Shown here in pieces: positions 22,370 to 32,879 of a stretch of DNA of 64,000 nt. The stretch comes from Evernia prunastri (Eukaryota; Ascomycota; Lecanoromycetes; Lecanorales; Parmeliaceae). Positions within the stretch are counted from its first letter, which is position 1; every line of letters starts with the position of its first letter. Position numbers and translations under genes: made by a program. The DNA lies in assembly GCA_003184365.1 (NCBI GenBank), contig NKYR01000056.1, positions 124,001 through 188,000 of the forward strand, read 5' to 3'. The notes under the pieces were generated by a model. The model did no database searches. It was given only the letters and a program-made list of their open reading frames with translations, and was not told the DNA's origin.

Positions 22370-24014
22370 TCAGAAGCCAAACCCGCCAGGAAATTGGAAC
22401 CCTCCTCCACCTCCACCACCCTGAAATTTGAAACCCCCACTACCTCCTCCACCCTGCTTGAAGAAGAACTGTTGTCCCCCAGGCCCTTGTCCAAACGGAC
22501 TCCCATGAAATGGTTGCCCTTGCTGTTCCGGGTTGTTGGGATCATCTCCCCTGTCAAATCTGGCCCTCATTTCCGGGTCGCTTAGCACCTCGTAAGCCTC
22601 ATTGATATCTGCCATTTTTTTGGCCGCCTGCTCTTCCGATACTCCCAGAGTGCTTGCCTTGTCAGGGTGGTATTTTTTGGTCATTGTCCGATAGGCCTTT
22701 TTAATCATGCGGTCATCGGCGTCCGTGGGGACGCTCAGAACTTTGTAGTAATCTTTCGTCTTGCTCCGTTTCAGCAAAGTGTGCGCTTTTTGGAGGAGAG
22801 ACTGTATGCTTTGGGCAGCAGGATGATGTTCTTTTGCGAGGTTGAGGGTGGCGATTGCGGCTTCGAAGTCTTCAACATCAAGCTGACTTTGTGCTTGAGC
22901 AATAAGACCGGGGAGCGAGCGAGCGTTGAGAGTGAGAGCTTCGGTACAGTAAGGAGCCGCTTTCTTCTTGTTGATCTGGGACACGTGTTAGTAAAAATGT
23001 TGAACAACATTGAAACACAACAATTCGTACCTCTGTGTAGCATTCGCAAGTGATCTCAACCAGACTGCTGTAGAGCTCATCTGGAGAATTCTTGTGTATG
23101 TAGCCAGCCTCGTTAAAACTCTTGACGTCCTCTTTCACATCTTGCATCAGCCCTGGATCATCGGATGTCCCCACTAGAAGCTTCACAGCGCTATTGAATT
23201 GGCGCTTCTCCTTCAGTCCTATGGCTTGCTTCATGACCTTGTCTAGCTGCTTCTCCCGCCTAAAAAGTTTGCTGCAAGTCTTTGAGTCCGGATCTGACCT
23301 TAGACACTTCCGCATCTGTTCAATACCCTTTTCTGTGTCCGCCATTGAGTAGAACATCATCGTCGATATCTGCATATGAGGTTCAATAGCTGAAGGAGAT
23401 ATTTGCAGCGCATGCGCCAGATCGCTGACTCCTTCGAGCACTTCTCCCCTCTCAAACCGACAGCGTGCCCTCAATTGCCTTAAATTCAAGGCCTTACTCG
23501 CGACCATTATTGCTGTACCAGCCTGACCAACACAACTCTCCCAGTCTCCGGCCTTTTCGGCATCCGATGCCAATAATGCGGCTCCCCATGCTTCCTCGAG
23601 CTGTATGAAGTCTGTGCTTTCTGTTTTCTTCGCCCTCACATAGTCCTCCTTCGCTGCCACCCAGTCCGCGTTCCTACTTTTTATCTTCGCCCTTTGTAAC
23701 AAGGCTCCTTCGAAGTCAGGTCTGATCGTCAAGACTTTGTCAAAGTCCTGACTTGCTTTATCATTTTTTCCTAAAGAGAGATATGTTGCACCACGCTGGA
23801 AAATTGTGAGGTAATTCCGTGGGTCTCGTGAGATGGCAACGTCGAAATACGTAAGAGCATCATTTGCATTGCCTTGGGCGAGGTAGGATTTAGCAGAGGA
23901 GACGAGGGAGGCGATGGGGGTATCTGATGATATATCCGAAGGGGATATACAATGAATAAGGGGCGAGGATAGGAGGACAGCTAACAGAGGTAGAGCCGAT
24001 AACCGTGTAATCAT
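22370..24014 (-). CDS. DNAJC3/P58IPK-like ER-lumenal TPR and J-domain co-chaperone
   Basis: Exons (minus) 24014-23031 and 22975-22370, with a 55-nt intron, give 529 aa. A signal peptide (LSALPLLAVLLSSPLIHC) opens the protein. TPR-like helices follow, with recognisable repeats such as GNANDALTYFDVAISRDP and the block ending ASQDFDKVLTIRPDFEGA. The J-domain is at about 402-470 with the HPD tripeptide intact (KKYHPDKAS). The C-terminus is Gly/Phe-rich. This is the layout of P58IPK/DNAJC3, which binds unfolded clients and stimulates the Hsp70 BiP/Kar2 in the ER. There is no HDEL-type retrieval tail. The upstream region carries a triple 10-bp repeat. Confidence 0.92.
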
Positions 24015-24610
24015 TATGGGAATATGATTGAACAGCCTTTTCTAGGAGATGGTGCTCAGGAAAAAGAAGATGTCAAGGTACTTTACTTTAAAATCAAAGG
24101 AAAGCCAAGTGGCTTTTGTCGTTTTCGAGATTCGTACAAGCGCCTGCCGCCTTGCCAAGCCTTGCCAAGCCTTGCCAAGCATTTCAATCCCCCCGGCCAA
24201 CATTCTCCACATTCCAAACCTGCCGTCTTTACAATCACACAGCATCCGCAAGGCTGCGAAGCTCAGACTACAAGTACTGTATAAGCTGACATCCTTCGTC
24301 ACTCAGCTCCGTTATACCGAGACCAATCTCTATATAATCAAACGAAAAGCATCTTTCCTAATCTCCTCTTGAAACTGCTTACACACATAAAATTGCACGT
24401 GTTCAAACCACTTGCCGTCAACCTTACCTTGTTGGTGCCATTCGACTTTTCGCTTACCTTGTTACTTTCGCGACGTCCGTTTCCTCGGGCGCCGTCTAAA
24501 ACACTTGGCCTTCTCCATCATCTTCCTCCGAAGCCTGTCAGAGTCCCGTTGAATGTCAAACCCTCACGAGAACCCAATATCTCTCATAGCCTGACGGCCT
24601 AGCCAACTCA
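24015..24610. promoter_or_regulatory. Divergent promoter: DNAJC3-like / coiled-coil protein
   Basis: 596 bp between divergent start codons. It contains the three-copy CTTGCCAAGC array listed separately, and one CACGTG-type E-box (GCACGTG at about 24395), the core of Hac1-type UPR elements; a single copy is weak evidence. Confidence 0.45.
24151..24180. repeat. (CTTGCCAAGC)3 direct repeat
   Basis: Three perfect adjacent 10-bp units, about 137 bp upstream of the DNAJC3-like start codon. The 10-bp spacing puts each unit on the same face of the helix, which would suit cooperative factor binding (inference). Confidence 0.95.
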
Positions 24611-25213
24611 ATGAGCCCCATGGCTCTTCCTCTCACTCCCCCATCCACTCCGGAATTCACCGCCCAACTACAGCGGGTTGAGACCTTGCACCAGCAATTG
24701 AAGACCGAACATGCACGTGCCCATGAATTTCTCGCTAAGCTAAGACGAGGAGAAGAGCTGCAAGCACAAACGTTACAGTCACAAGCACCAGCGCAGTCCG
24801 TGCAACCTCAACCAATGGTTGGTCAGCACAGATCGAAGCCAGGAGCAATGGATGGGCCCCATTCAGGGCAGGAAACGATGTGCTGCTGCCAACACCACCA
24901 GTCCAAGCCACTCACGGAGAAGGAGAAGAAGATGGCAGAGGAGTATAGAAAAGCGAGGCTAGGGACACCGAGTCTGCCTCCTCTGCCTACACACGTCGAT
25001 GAGCGCGAGGTGCGAGACTTGGAGAAGAGGGTTCGGGGTCTAGAAGGTCGCGTGAGAGGGTTCGAAGGGCTTCCGCCAGACCGGGAGATGGCCTTGCTAG
25101 AGGTAGAAAGACTAAGGAGGGAGCTGGAAGGACTGGCGAGAAGGAGAGAGGGACTGTTTGCGGGCTTAGGACACGTTGAAGAGAAAGGGAGGGCCGGAAG
25201 AGGCAAAACGTAA
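24611..25213 (+). CDS. Hypothetical coiled-coil protein, 200 aa
   Basis: Single-exon frame from the ATG at 24611. The N-terminus is Pro/Thr-rich (ALPLTPPSTPEF), then a helical segment (QLQRVETLHQQLKTEHARAH) and a Gln-rich linker with a CCCQHH motif. A strongly charged helical region (about 128-190: REVRDLEKRVRGLEGRVRGF, then LLEVERLRRELEGLARRRE) has the Leu spacing of a coiled coil. I recognise no family. It could be a small scaffold or bZIP-like partner but has no basic DNA-binding region. The heptad pattern and ATG context make it more likely real than chance. Confidence 0.6.
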   Translation: MSPMALPLTPPSTPEFTAQLQRVETLHQQLKTEHARAHEFLAKLRRGEELQAQTLQSQAPAQSVQPQPMVGQHRSKPGAMDGPHSGQETMCCCQHHQSKPLTEKEKKMAEEYRKARLGTPSLPPLPTHVDEREVRDLEKRVRGLEGRVRGFEGLPPDREMALLEVERLRRELEGLARRREGLFAGLGHVEEKGRAGRGKT

Positions 25214-25651
25214 CGGATATGATATAAGCGAAGGGCAGTCTACTGTGACCGCGGGACAAAAGGTTAATGTTATGGTACATTTCAGCTTTGGGTCAGTGGA
25301 AGTCATGAAAAGACCAGCAAATGAAGCACGAGTCGTTTTGTTGCAGCGGTTTCCTTGCTGCTATGTCCGTCACCACTAGCGTGCCGGCACTTTTTGGATC
25401 CATCTTAATCCATAATGACCGAGATGCAAAGATCTTGGGTCCCATTCAACTTCGGATCTCGAATCTTTTTCAGAAGTGAAATTTTGGAGAACAAGTCTGC
25501 AAGGTCCCTCGGACTCCGGCAAACACTGTTGGCGTAACCCCAGATGAGTAGGATACTATCGTCTCTCTCTGGCCGGAAAGTCGGCTGACGCTGCGATAAC
25601 GCCAAGATGGAATTGCAGGAGAGACCCAGATAGTGGCTTCAGCAAAGATCC
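25214..25651. other. Convergent intergenic region
   Basis: 438 bp between the coiled-coil ORF (+) and the RSC1-like gene (-). No feature recognised. Confidence 0.5.
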
Positions 25652-28539
25652 TCAAAACCTCGGATCCCAGTCGTCTTTGTAGACTCCGGTACCACTGCAG
25701 GAGGCCTTAGCTGCGTCCCAGGAATTGCTCTTGCCATTACTCTTGGCAAGTTCTGCCTGACGCCTCTTCTCATCTGCTTGCACCTTAGCCAGCTTCTCCA
25801 TTTCATACTTCTTGCCTTCCTCCCAATGCTGGCCGTACAGAGACTGATAAATCCTGTCGGTGCCCTCCTGCATCTGTTCATTCCATTTCCACAGTGCTTT
25901 CACTGTTAGGTCATTGATCTGCTTTTGCAAATCATCATCAACCCCATGATTGGCTTTCTTAGCTCGGAGCTGCGGCTGCTGTTTCTCTTCTTCTGGCAGA
26001 CCTTCCGCCTTCCGCTTCTCCTTCAAGGCTTTTCTCATACGGATTTTCTCCGCCAGGTACTTAGCAGTGTGCCCGACAGCCGAGTAGGGTTTTGTGGGCG
26101 GTAGTGTATCGACTGGTGGTGAGGCGAACCAGAGGACATGGCCATTTTCATCCTGCTGAAACTCATTGCGCGTATCTTCGGGAATGGCTAGGTTTGCATT
26201 TTCTGGTAGGTGGCCGACCTCCGGCAGGCGCTGAGCAGGGATGTTAGGGCCAGCGGTACGCTGATTGACGTAGCGGTTTGGCGTAGCATAATGGTCGAGG
26301 TGAGATGAGCTCGCGGCGGCAGGATGAGGTTGCGTGTAAGAGTTGGAGGCTTGCGGGGTGTACTGGTGTGGATGATGGACCGGAGCTGGGGAGGCCGAGT
26401 GTTGATGGTACTGTGGTAAAGATGAGCCGTAGGCTTGGGCGGGGTTGCCTTGGAGTTGGCTGAAAGATGTTGCGGGTGCTTGGTTATAGCTTCCCATGAT
26501 CGCATCGCCCTGACCATCTCTTGGATAGCTGGGTGTATCGTAGGCCGATGGGTTATTGACAGCCTTTGCTACCGATGGTGGTGGCTGTGGGGGAGGTGAT
26601 GGGGTGGCTCCTGGAGGAGGCGATTGCTTCAAGTCTTGTCAGTGGCCTCAGGCGTTTTAGTTTAAATAACGATAAAACTCACATTCTCATCGCGCGGCCC
26701 TTTGTATACCGCGCCTACAACGGGAGGAGCATTGTCAGCTCCCCATCTTGGCTTGGGCAACTCGTCCGTCTCCTGTGCATCTTCCTTGAGTAGATGCAAG
26801 ATTGGGCTTGGTACTTTCTTGATTTTCTTAACGCCCCCATCGAACATATCCATAGGATAATCCTGGTCTCGAACTTCATCAGGCAAGCAGCTAGCCCATG
26901 TCTTGATCTTGTTCAACTTGTGCTTCTCCTCATTATATCTTGAATCACACACATAAACATCTTTATCCGCCGATAGTCCTCGCGGCCTCCCCTTGCTATA
27001 ACGCGTGATAAACATGACGAAGCATCTATCAATGATCTCGTCAACACGATGATCACGGTACTGGCCTGTCTTGACCACCTCGTTGGGATAGAAGTGCTTT
27101 TCATATTGATGCACGGTTTGTTCCGGCCGGTAGTACCAGCATGCATTTACCCACTTTTCTCCGTCAGTATCTTGCCAAGTACGATAAATCTGAGCGACGA
27201 TCGGCTTTGTCACGTCGTTCGGATTCTGTATGTGAATCCAGTCGCCAACTTTCCATAGCTGACCATTATGCAAGATGCCACCTGGTAAGGGTAAACGACC
27301 TTCTTCCATCTGAAAATCCGTGTCCGGTTTTTGCTTCTCTGCGTCTGCAAGCTTGTGTGTCTCTGTCTGACCGATTTATCAGCATAGATAGAGCTAGACT
27401 AGCGTGGCAGAGACACACCTGGAGATATACAGCGTCTCTGTAGATCTGACTCTCGTCTTGATTGTAACTCTTCGCGTTGTTGAACATGACATCGATATCG
27501 CGCATGAAGTGATCAACGGACTGGTATTTCTTTCGCTTTTGCTTTCTCTATGCACGATTAGGAGTTGTCACAATGTTGCGCTACCTGAGGAATGTCTTGT
27601 CGATATTCTTGCAACGTACCTTGACCTGCTCAATTGCAATTGGCTCTTTAATTTCAGTGTAGTACTCCGGCATAGCTACCTTGTCTGGTAATTTCTCGAA
27701 TTGATGGATGATGATGTTTCCATGCTCATTCTTATACTTGCGAATGGCTTTCAAGACCGCCTTAATTCTAGATTCCATCGGAGTATCCACACGAGGTGGT
27801 CGACCTCTTCTCTTCCTGGACTCCGCATCATTGCCCTTCAGTCCCGCGTCGTCTTTACCTCCTTCGCGCTTTGTGATGGCTGCCATAGAGCGAGGACCAC
27901 GCTTTCGCTTTCGCTTAGGACCTTCCTCGTCAGATTCTTCTTCATCCTCGTCGTCGTCTTCTTCATCATCCACATCGTCTTCTTCCTCTTCCTCGGCTGG
28001 CAGCGGAGACTCAACGGGAGGCAAATCCCCTAAGTCAGGATACGTCGCTACCTCTTGTGAAATAACACCCTGATCAGCAAGAGCTTTGAACTCTTTTTCG
28101 AACTCCCGTCTGAGAACTACGGCATCTTGGTATGCTCCCGACTCAGGTCTGTTGTACGTCTGGGCGTTGTGTGAAATTAGGGCGCAGTCACGGACAAATT
28201 CAGAGAAGCTTTTGTATCCTTTCGTCAATAGTTTGGCCTTCAGTGTACTCAAGGCTACAGGCTCCTTGATCACATCGTAGTAGTCTGGCATTGATCGCTT
28301 GTTGACTTTGCGGTGAAACAGCTTCGAAGGGTCGTAGCCGCTGCGAGGTGTCAGGCAGTCACGAAACAAAAGGGGGAGTCTTACTCTGATTCCCTATATG
28401 CATAGATTCTTTCAGTGATGCTCTTCATCGCCCGTATTTGTTCAACGGTAAGAGCCCCGGCTTCTTGATTGCTTTGCGCCGGGGTCTCGGTTGTCTCCAT
28501 CGGTGTTTGGCTACCAGGAGAATCACTGGACGCTGCCAT
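25652..28539 (-). CDS. RSC1: RSC chromatin-remodelling subunit, Rsc1/Rsc2-like (double bromodomain and BAH)
   Basis: Exons (minus) 28539-28385, 28340-27620, 27547-27419, 27366-26683 and 26626-25652 give 887 aa; introns are 44, 72, 52 and 56 nt. Bromodomain 1 lies at about 40-145 (KRSMPDYYDVIKEP...SHNAQTYNRPES) and bromodomain 2 at about 235-340 (AMPEYYTEIKEPIAIEQVK...MFNNAKSYNQDES), both with the acetyl-lysine-binding Asn. Between them is an acidic Glu/Asp run and an AT-hook-like KRRGRPPR. A BAH domain follows at about 360-480 (GQLWKVGDWIHIQNP...YRPEQTVHQ). The tail is Pro/Gln-rich. The order matches Rsc1/Rsc2 and animal polybromo, nuclear subunits that read acetylated nucleosomes for RSC. 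Confidence 0.92.
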
Positions 28540-29122
28540 GGTCTTCGCGATCATCTATGTACCTTGACTGTCGGAGGAGCGTTATCGCGACTGCGTCCCT
28601 GACTCGAGGGCACTTGGTAGGTTTAGAAATATTGGGATCGATATCCACACTTGGTATTTGTTGACTTGTTTTCTTGGACTCAAGATACGACTGTACACCT
28701 CTCCCAAGCCAAAACACTCATTCAAATTATTGTCGGCTTCGAAACAAATTCGCGCACGTGACGGAGGTTAACAGGCGAAGGTGCCTGCTTTGGAAGTCTC
28801 TTTGCTTGTAGGTCTTCTTCAATCGACCATACCTACATAAAGTACAGTAAATCGCAGAAGCCTCACTACTTACGGAGTACTCCTGCCGAGCTGCCCTAAT
28901 TAAGGTATTTCATTTCCGGGAGCCATCACAGCGGCCCGCTCCCGCGTCGCCAGTTCGAGCCAGGGTACCTATCCAACCTATCCAACCTATCCACCCTCCC
29001 TAAGGTCGAGAAGAAAAGGGTGTTAACCTACAATACAATTAGCTGTCCGTACATATCTTCCATTTCTTTCTCTAAAATCTTTTACATTCCTTCGCCAAAG
29101 AACCACAAAAAAAAAAAAAAAA
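28540..29122. promoter_or_regulatory. Divergent promoter: RSC1-like / OTU1
   Basis: 583 bp between divergent start codons. Contains three near-tandem CCAACCTAT/CCACCCT units at about 28973-29000 and ends in an uninterrupted A tract that runs into the OTU1 start codon. Confidence 0.5.
29107..29122 (+). promoter_or_regulatory. Oligo(A)16 leader abutting the OTU1 ATG
   Basis: Sixteen consecutive A residues directly precede the A of the ATG at 29123, so the run is 17 A in all. This is far stronger than the usual A-rich Kozak context. Confidence 0.8.
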
Positions 29123-30241
29123 ATGATGAGGGTTAGGATACGGGGACCGGCGGGTCAAACTTCACTGGCAATGTCAGAAAGCGCGACGGTTGCTGATCTG
29201 ATCGCTCAAATTACAGAAAAGACAAGAATCTCCAATTTTGAGTTGAAGCATGGCTACCCACCAAGGTCGTTGTCGCTTAGCAATTACGGCCTGGGGACGA
29301 GAGTGTCAGACATTGGAATAAAGCTGGATGGAGAACAGTTGATTGTCAGCGAGACTACCCCGTCCGCTAGCAAACAGACTCCATTTGCAAATGATCTGCC
29401 GAAACCCTTGGATGCAAGCCTCAGTCGAGAATCTCGAACCAGGCATGTGGGTTCTTCCTCCTCCACCACCACCTCCGCACTCACTCCGTCCTCCTTTTCC
29501 TTCGCAGATGTAGGCACTGCGCCTTCGCCGGCGAAAAAGACCAACAAGCCCTTATCTCTCACTCGCAAACCCACATCCGCCCCCCTTGACGCCCCCGAGC
29601 TGCCTCTCCCTTCGCACGCCTCCACTTTAGTCCTTCGGATCATGCCCGACGATAACTCCTGCCTCTTTCGTGCTTTCAACACCGCTTTCTTTGGCGCTAT
29701 GGATAACATGACGGAGTTGCGCTCTGTAATAGCTCAGAATATTCAAGCCAATCCAGAAACGTATAGCGCTGTTGTCTTGGATCAACCGCCAGATGACTAT
29801 TGCAGGTGGATCCAAACTGAGGATGCATGGGGTGGGGCCATTGAACTAGACATCCTAAGCAAGCACTTTGATGTTGAAATCTCTTCCATAGATGTGCAAA
29901 CCTTACGGACCGACCGCTTTAATGAAGGAAGGCCGCAACGGTGTATATTGGTTTACTCAGGGATTCATTATGACGCTATCGCATTGTCTCCATCAGACGC
30001 ACCGCACAAAATTGCGTACGCGCCACCAGAATTTGACACCAAGATATTTGACTCTCAAGATTTGGTTATCCTGGAGGGCGCAGTAGAATTGTGCAGAGTA
30101 TTACAGGGACGACACTACTATACCGACACAGCAGGGTTCAACGTCAGATGTAACACCTGTGGGAAAGTGGTAGTCGGAGAGAAGGGCGCAACTGAGCACG
30201 CTGCGCAAACAGGACACTATGACTTTGGGGAGTCTGCGTGA
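29123..30241 (+). CDS. OTU1: OTU-family deubiquitinase Otu1/YOD1
   Basis: Single-exon 372-aa protein. An N-terminal UBX-like fold (about 1-75; RVRIRGPAGQTSLAM... GYPPRSLSL) recruits Cdc48/p97 in this family. The OTU catalytic domain is at about 170-300: PDDNSCLFRAFN carries the catalytic Asp and Cys (near 175 and 179), and the catalytic His is in GIHYDAIAL near 281. A C-terminal C2H2-type zinc finger (CNTCGKVVVGEKGATEH...H) completes the known architecture. It trims ubiquitin chains on Cdc48-bound substrates, for example in ER-associated degradation. ATG at 29123 is followed at once by a second ATG; relatives start MRVRIRGP, so initiation may occur at 29126. Confidence 0.95.
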   Translation: MMRVRIRGPAGQTSLAMSESATVADLIAQITEKTRISNFELKHGYPPRSLSLSNYGLGTRVSDIGIKLDGEQLIVSETTPSASKQTPFANDLPKPLDASLSRESRTRHVGSSSSTTTSALTPSSFSFADVGTAPSPAKKTNKPLSLTRKPTSAPLDAPELPLPSHASTLVLRIMPDDNSCLFRAFNTAFFGAMDNMTELRSVIAQNIQANPETYSAVVLDQPPDDYCRWIQTEDAWGGAIELDILSKHFDVEISSIDVQTLRTDRFNEGRPQRCILVYSGIHYDAIALSPSDAPHKIAYAPPEFDTKIFDSQDLVILEGAVELCRVLQGRHYYTDTAGFNVRCNTCGKVVVGEKGATEHAAQTGHYDFGESA

Positions 30242-30422
30242 GGCGATAGCCGATAATGCATCAATAACTCAGAGAATAGAAGCGTGATTTGATGCCTTCG
30301 TTTGGCACTTGTACTAAACCACCTGTCCTTGAGTGCAAAAAACTGCAAAAAACACATATTCCACCAGCGCCAGTGCATTGTCCGAAGAGCACAGTATCCG
30401 TATGCATTCCGATAGGCAAGGC

Positions 30423-32629
30423 TTAACGCTTTACTTTCTTTTCCTTCTTCCCTTCCGTGTCTCCATTGACTTCACCGTGCTTCCGTTTCTTCTTCTTCTC
30501 GCTCGCTGCGCCACTCACCTCACCTGCTGCCTTCTCTTTCCTCTTCTCCTTTTTGTCTTTCTTCTGTTTCTCTTGCTTCTGAACTGCTCTCGGAGCCACA
30601 TCAGCCATCTCTTCGTCACTGTCCACATCTGCAGCTGGATCGGCAACGTCAATATCCGCAAGCAGGCTGTCCATTGCATTATGCTGATGCTTGTTATTAG
30701 CAAAATGTCGAGGAAATCTTTCTACATTGAGAAATCCTATACACACCATGGCCAATTCGTTTTTCATAGGCGCAGCCCCCGAGTCGTAGAACTTCAATCT
30801 CTCCTCAACCTGCGCCTTCAGCGCCTCCCCAAACCTCGTGGTGGGCGCTTCACTGAAATTATCGATTCTGGATGCGATGGAACACTTGTTCGCTAGAAAT
30901 CGAGATATTCTACCTTTATTCTTCTGTGAGGCTCTGCCAATAGCAGACGCGTGGTAGATCAAGCCATATTTTGGTGTATTACCCTTGGTCTTCAATGCTC
31001 GAAATAAAGCTTTCTCTGCGCCGAGGATTTGCACCGTGGATGCTGGGTATTTGGATAAATTCGTGAGGCTCCCGGCGTGAGATATCAGTCGTGCTCCGAC
31101 CATCTCTCCAATAAGTACTCCTAGGTTAGGTGCTACTATGCCCATCTTTGACACTAGGTAGGTATGAAGTGTCTTTCGGTAGTTCGCCAGACTGACCACT
31201 TTAGACGCGAAGGTGGTGACATTGTCCATATCGGCATCCGAAATCTAGATGGAATCAGTACTTTCGCTTGTAGGCATTTTCGTGGGCATCTTACTGCCTG
31301 ACCCATGCTGACTTTGGCCACGTCAATAATGCCTTGGGCTATCTCGGAATCATCGTTTACTTGGGCTGCTAACTCGTCCAAATCTGAATCCGACAATCTC
31401 TCTTTGGGTCCAATGAAGAGAGCCAGCTTTGCGTAAGTATAATTATCGCTTACGATCCTGATAAGCTCTGGAAAATGCTAAGAAAGGATTTCGGAATCAG
31501 CTCTTTGGTACGTTCGTCACAGACTGGACAAGTCTGTTAGGGAAAAAGGCGACCACAGTGATTTTGCTTCGATGTTTACAAAGACCCCAACGCGACTCAA
31601 AGTCCGGTACCGCATAGAAGAAGCATAAGACACTCACCCAGCTATACCACTCTCTGACCCTCATCCTGCACATTTCGAAGTCAGCATGGCTTCCTTGTAG
31701 CAAAACATCGATATTGGAGAATAGTTCGGGGTCAGAACACGCCTACTGCTCGCGAGACACGACTTGCGGCTGAAAATTAAAGGTCCATTTGGAGGGGATT
31801 GGAAATGTGCACTCACGAGAACAAGTTTATTGCCTTATCCAAATTGTCTAATGTAGCAATGGCCTCTGCAAATAAGGTCAGCGACGCGATGATGGCGAAG
31901 ATGCAGCCACTCACGTATGATGTGATTATCGTTCTTCTGTACACTGAACTTAACCCTTGCCCTTGAATAGGCATGCTGTAACATCGCAATCCATCAGTCC
32001 GCGTCTCCAAGAGCCTCGGATCACGTATAGGTAGCCTCACGCCTAGTCCCAAATTTGCACGTTCGACATCTCCTTCCTGCAATTGCTTCAGGAGCTTGTG
32101 TGCGTGCTGACGAATACCGCGAAGCATTTCCTGCACAATCTCCGAAGTCTCACCAGTCTCGCATTCGAGTCCAGAAAACGCACCCTTTATGGCACCAGCG
32201 AGGTTCTTGTCCGCTACCCCGAGCGTAATCTTGTTCTTCTTTCCCGATTTCGGTAGATTGACTTCGAGCAGCGAGAGAAGAAACTCAGAAGCTATACCCT
32301 CGCTGACTTCGTTCGCATTTTGTAGAGCCTGGGCTGCGCCTCTGAATAAGAGAGTCAGCTTTTAGCTTTCAAGGTCCAGTCGTCGCTCTGCCACTTACTG
32401 GAAGGGTGCGAAAGAGACCAGCTGGACCATCTTGCCAAACTTCTCAAGAAGCTGAGCTTGTCAATACCTTTGCTACAAGCTTGTGAAAGCATAAAACTAC
32501 AGGGTAATACCTTACCTGGACTGAGTCCTGAACCTCTTTCAATCGAGCGCCGACAGTGTCGGGCTGTAGTACTGTACGAAATATGGCATAGCCAACGGAG
32601 CTCTCGTGCAGAAGATAGTCGACGGACAT
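30423..32629 (-). CDS. NOP56: Nucleolar protein Nop56 (box C/D snoRNP core)
   Basis: Nine exons (minus): 32629-32516, 32451-32399, 32341-32041, 31975-31915, 31865-31817, 31665-31638, 31477-31295, 31244-30747, 30683-30423, giving 515 aa. The N-terminus VDYLLHESSVGYAIF with VGARLKEVQDSVQ distinguishes Nop56 from Nop58. The Nop domain holds the GARLISHAGSLTNLSK block and AEKALFRALKTKGNTPKYG; the tail is a Lys/Glu-rich KKE/D-type repeat. It forms the box C/D snoRNP scaffold with Nop58, Snu13 and fibrillarin, guiding rRNA 2'-O-methylation in the nucleolus. Exon 6 is only 28 nt. The last intron (30684-30746, 63 nt) is a multiple of three without a stop, so it could be retained. Confidence 0.95.
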
Positions 32630-32879
32630 GTTGTACAGGTGGTGTCCAGATTCTGAGAGCTTGTAATAAGCTTGCACAAGAGCTGCTTGAGAAATTTGTT
32701 CAGAAAAGTTCCCATTGGCGGTCCATCTCTCGCGTAAAATAACCGCGTTTGCCGAGAGAAGTAGCCGCAGAGCCGCGTTCTCGAAACTCGGCGCGTCGAT
32801 ACCTGCTCTGTGTATTCCATCTCAAAGATAATTTTCCTACTGAGCTTCACTCTATTCGTGTCTCTTTCCTACTATCACA
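32630..32879. promoter_or_regulatory. Compact divergent promoter: NOP56 / CCT6
   Basis: Only 250 bp separate the two start codons, so both 5' leaders and promoters share it. No clear TATA box; a pyrimidine-rich stretch (TCTCTTTCCTACTATCACA) precedes the CCT6 ATG. Confidence 0.6.

Noticed and set aside
30333..30896. 187-aa plus-strand frame
   Set aside because: Antisense of the NOP56 Lys/Glu-rich tail; its Leu/Phe-rich text is the complement of Lys/Glu codons.
31666..31816. Possible box C/D snoRNA in the long NOP56 introns (31478-31637 and 31666-31816)
   Set aside because: These introns are long enough and NOP56 introns host snoRNAs in some animals, but I see no RUGAUGA box C paired with a terminal CUGA.
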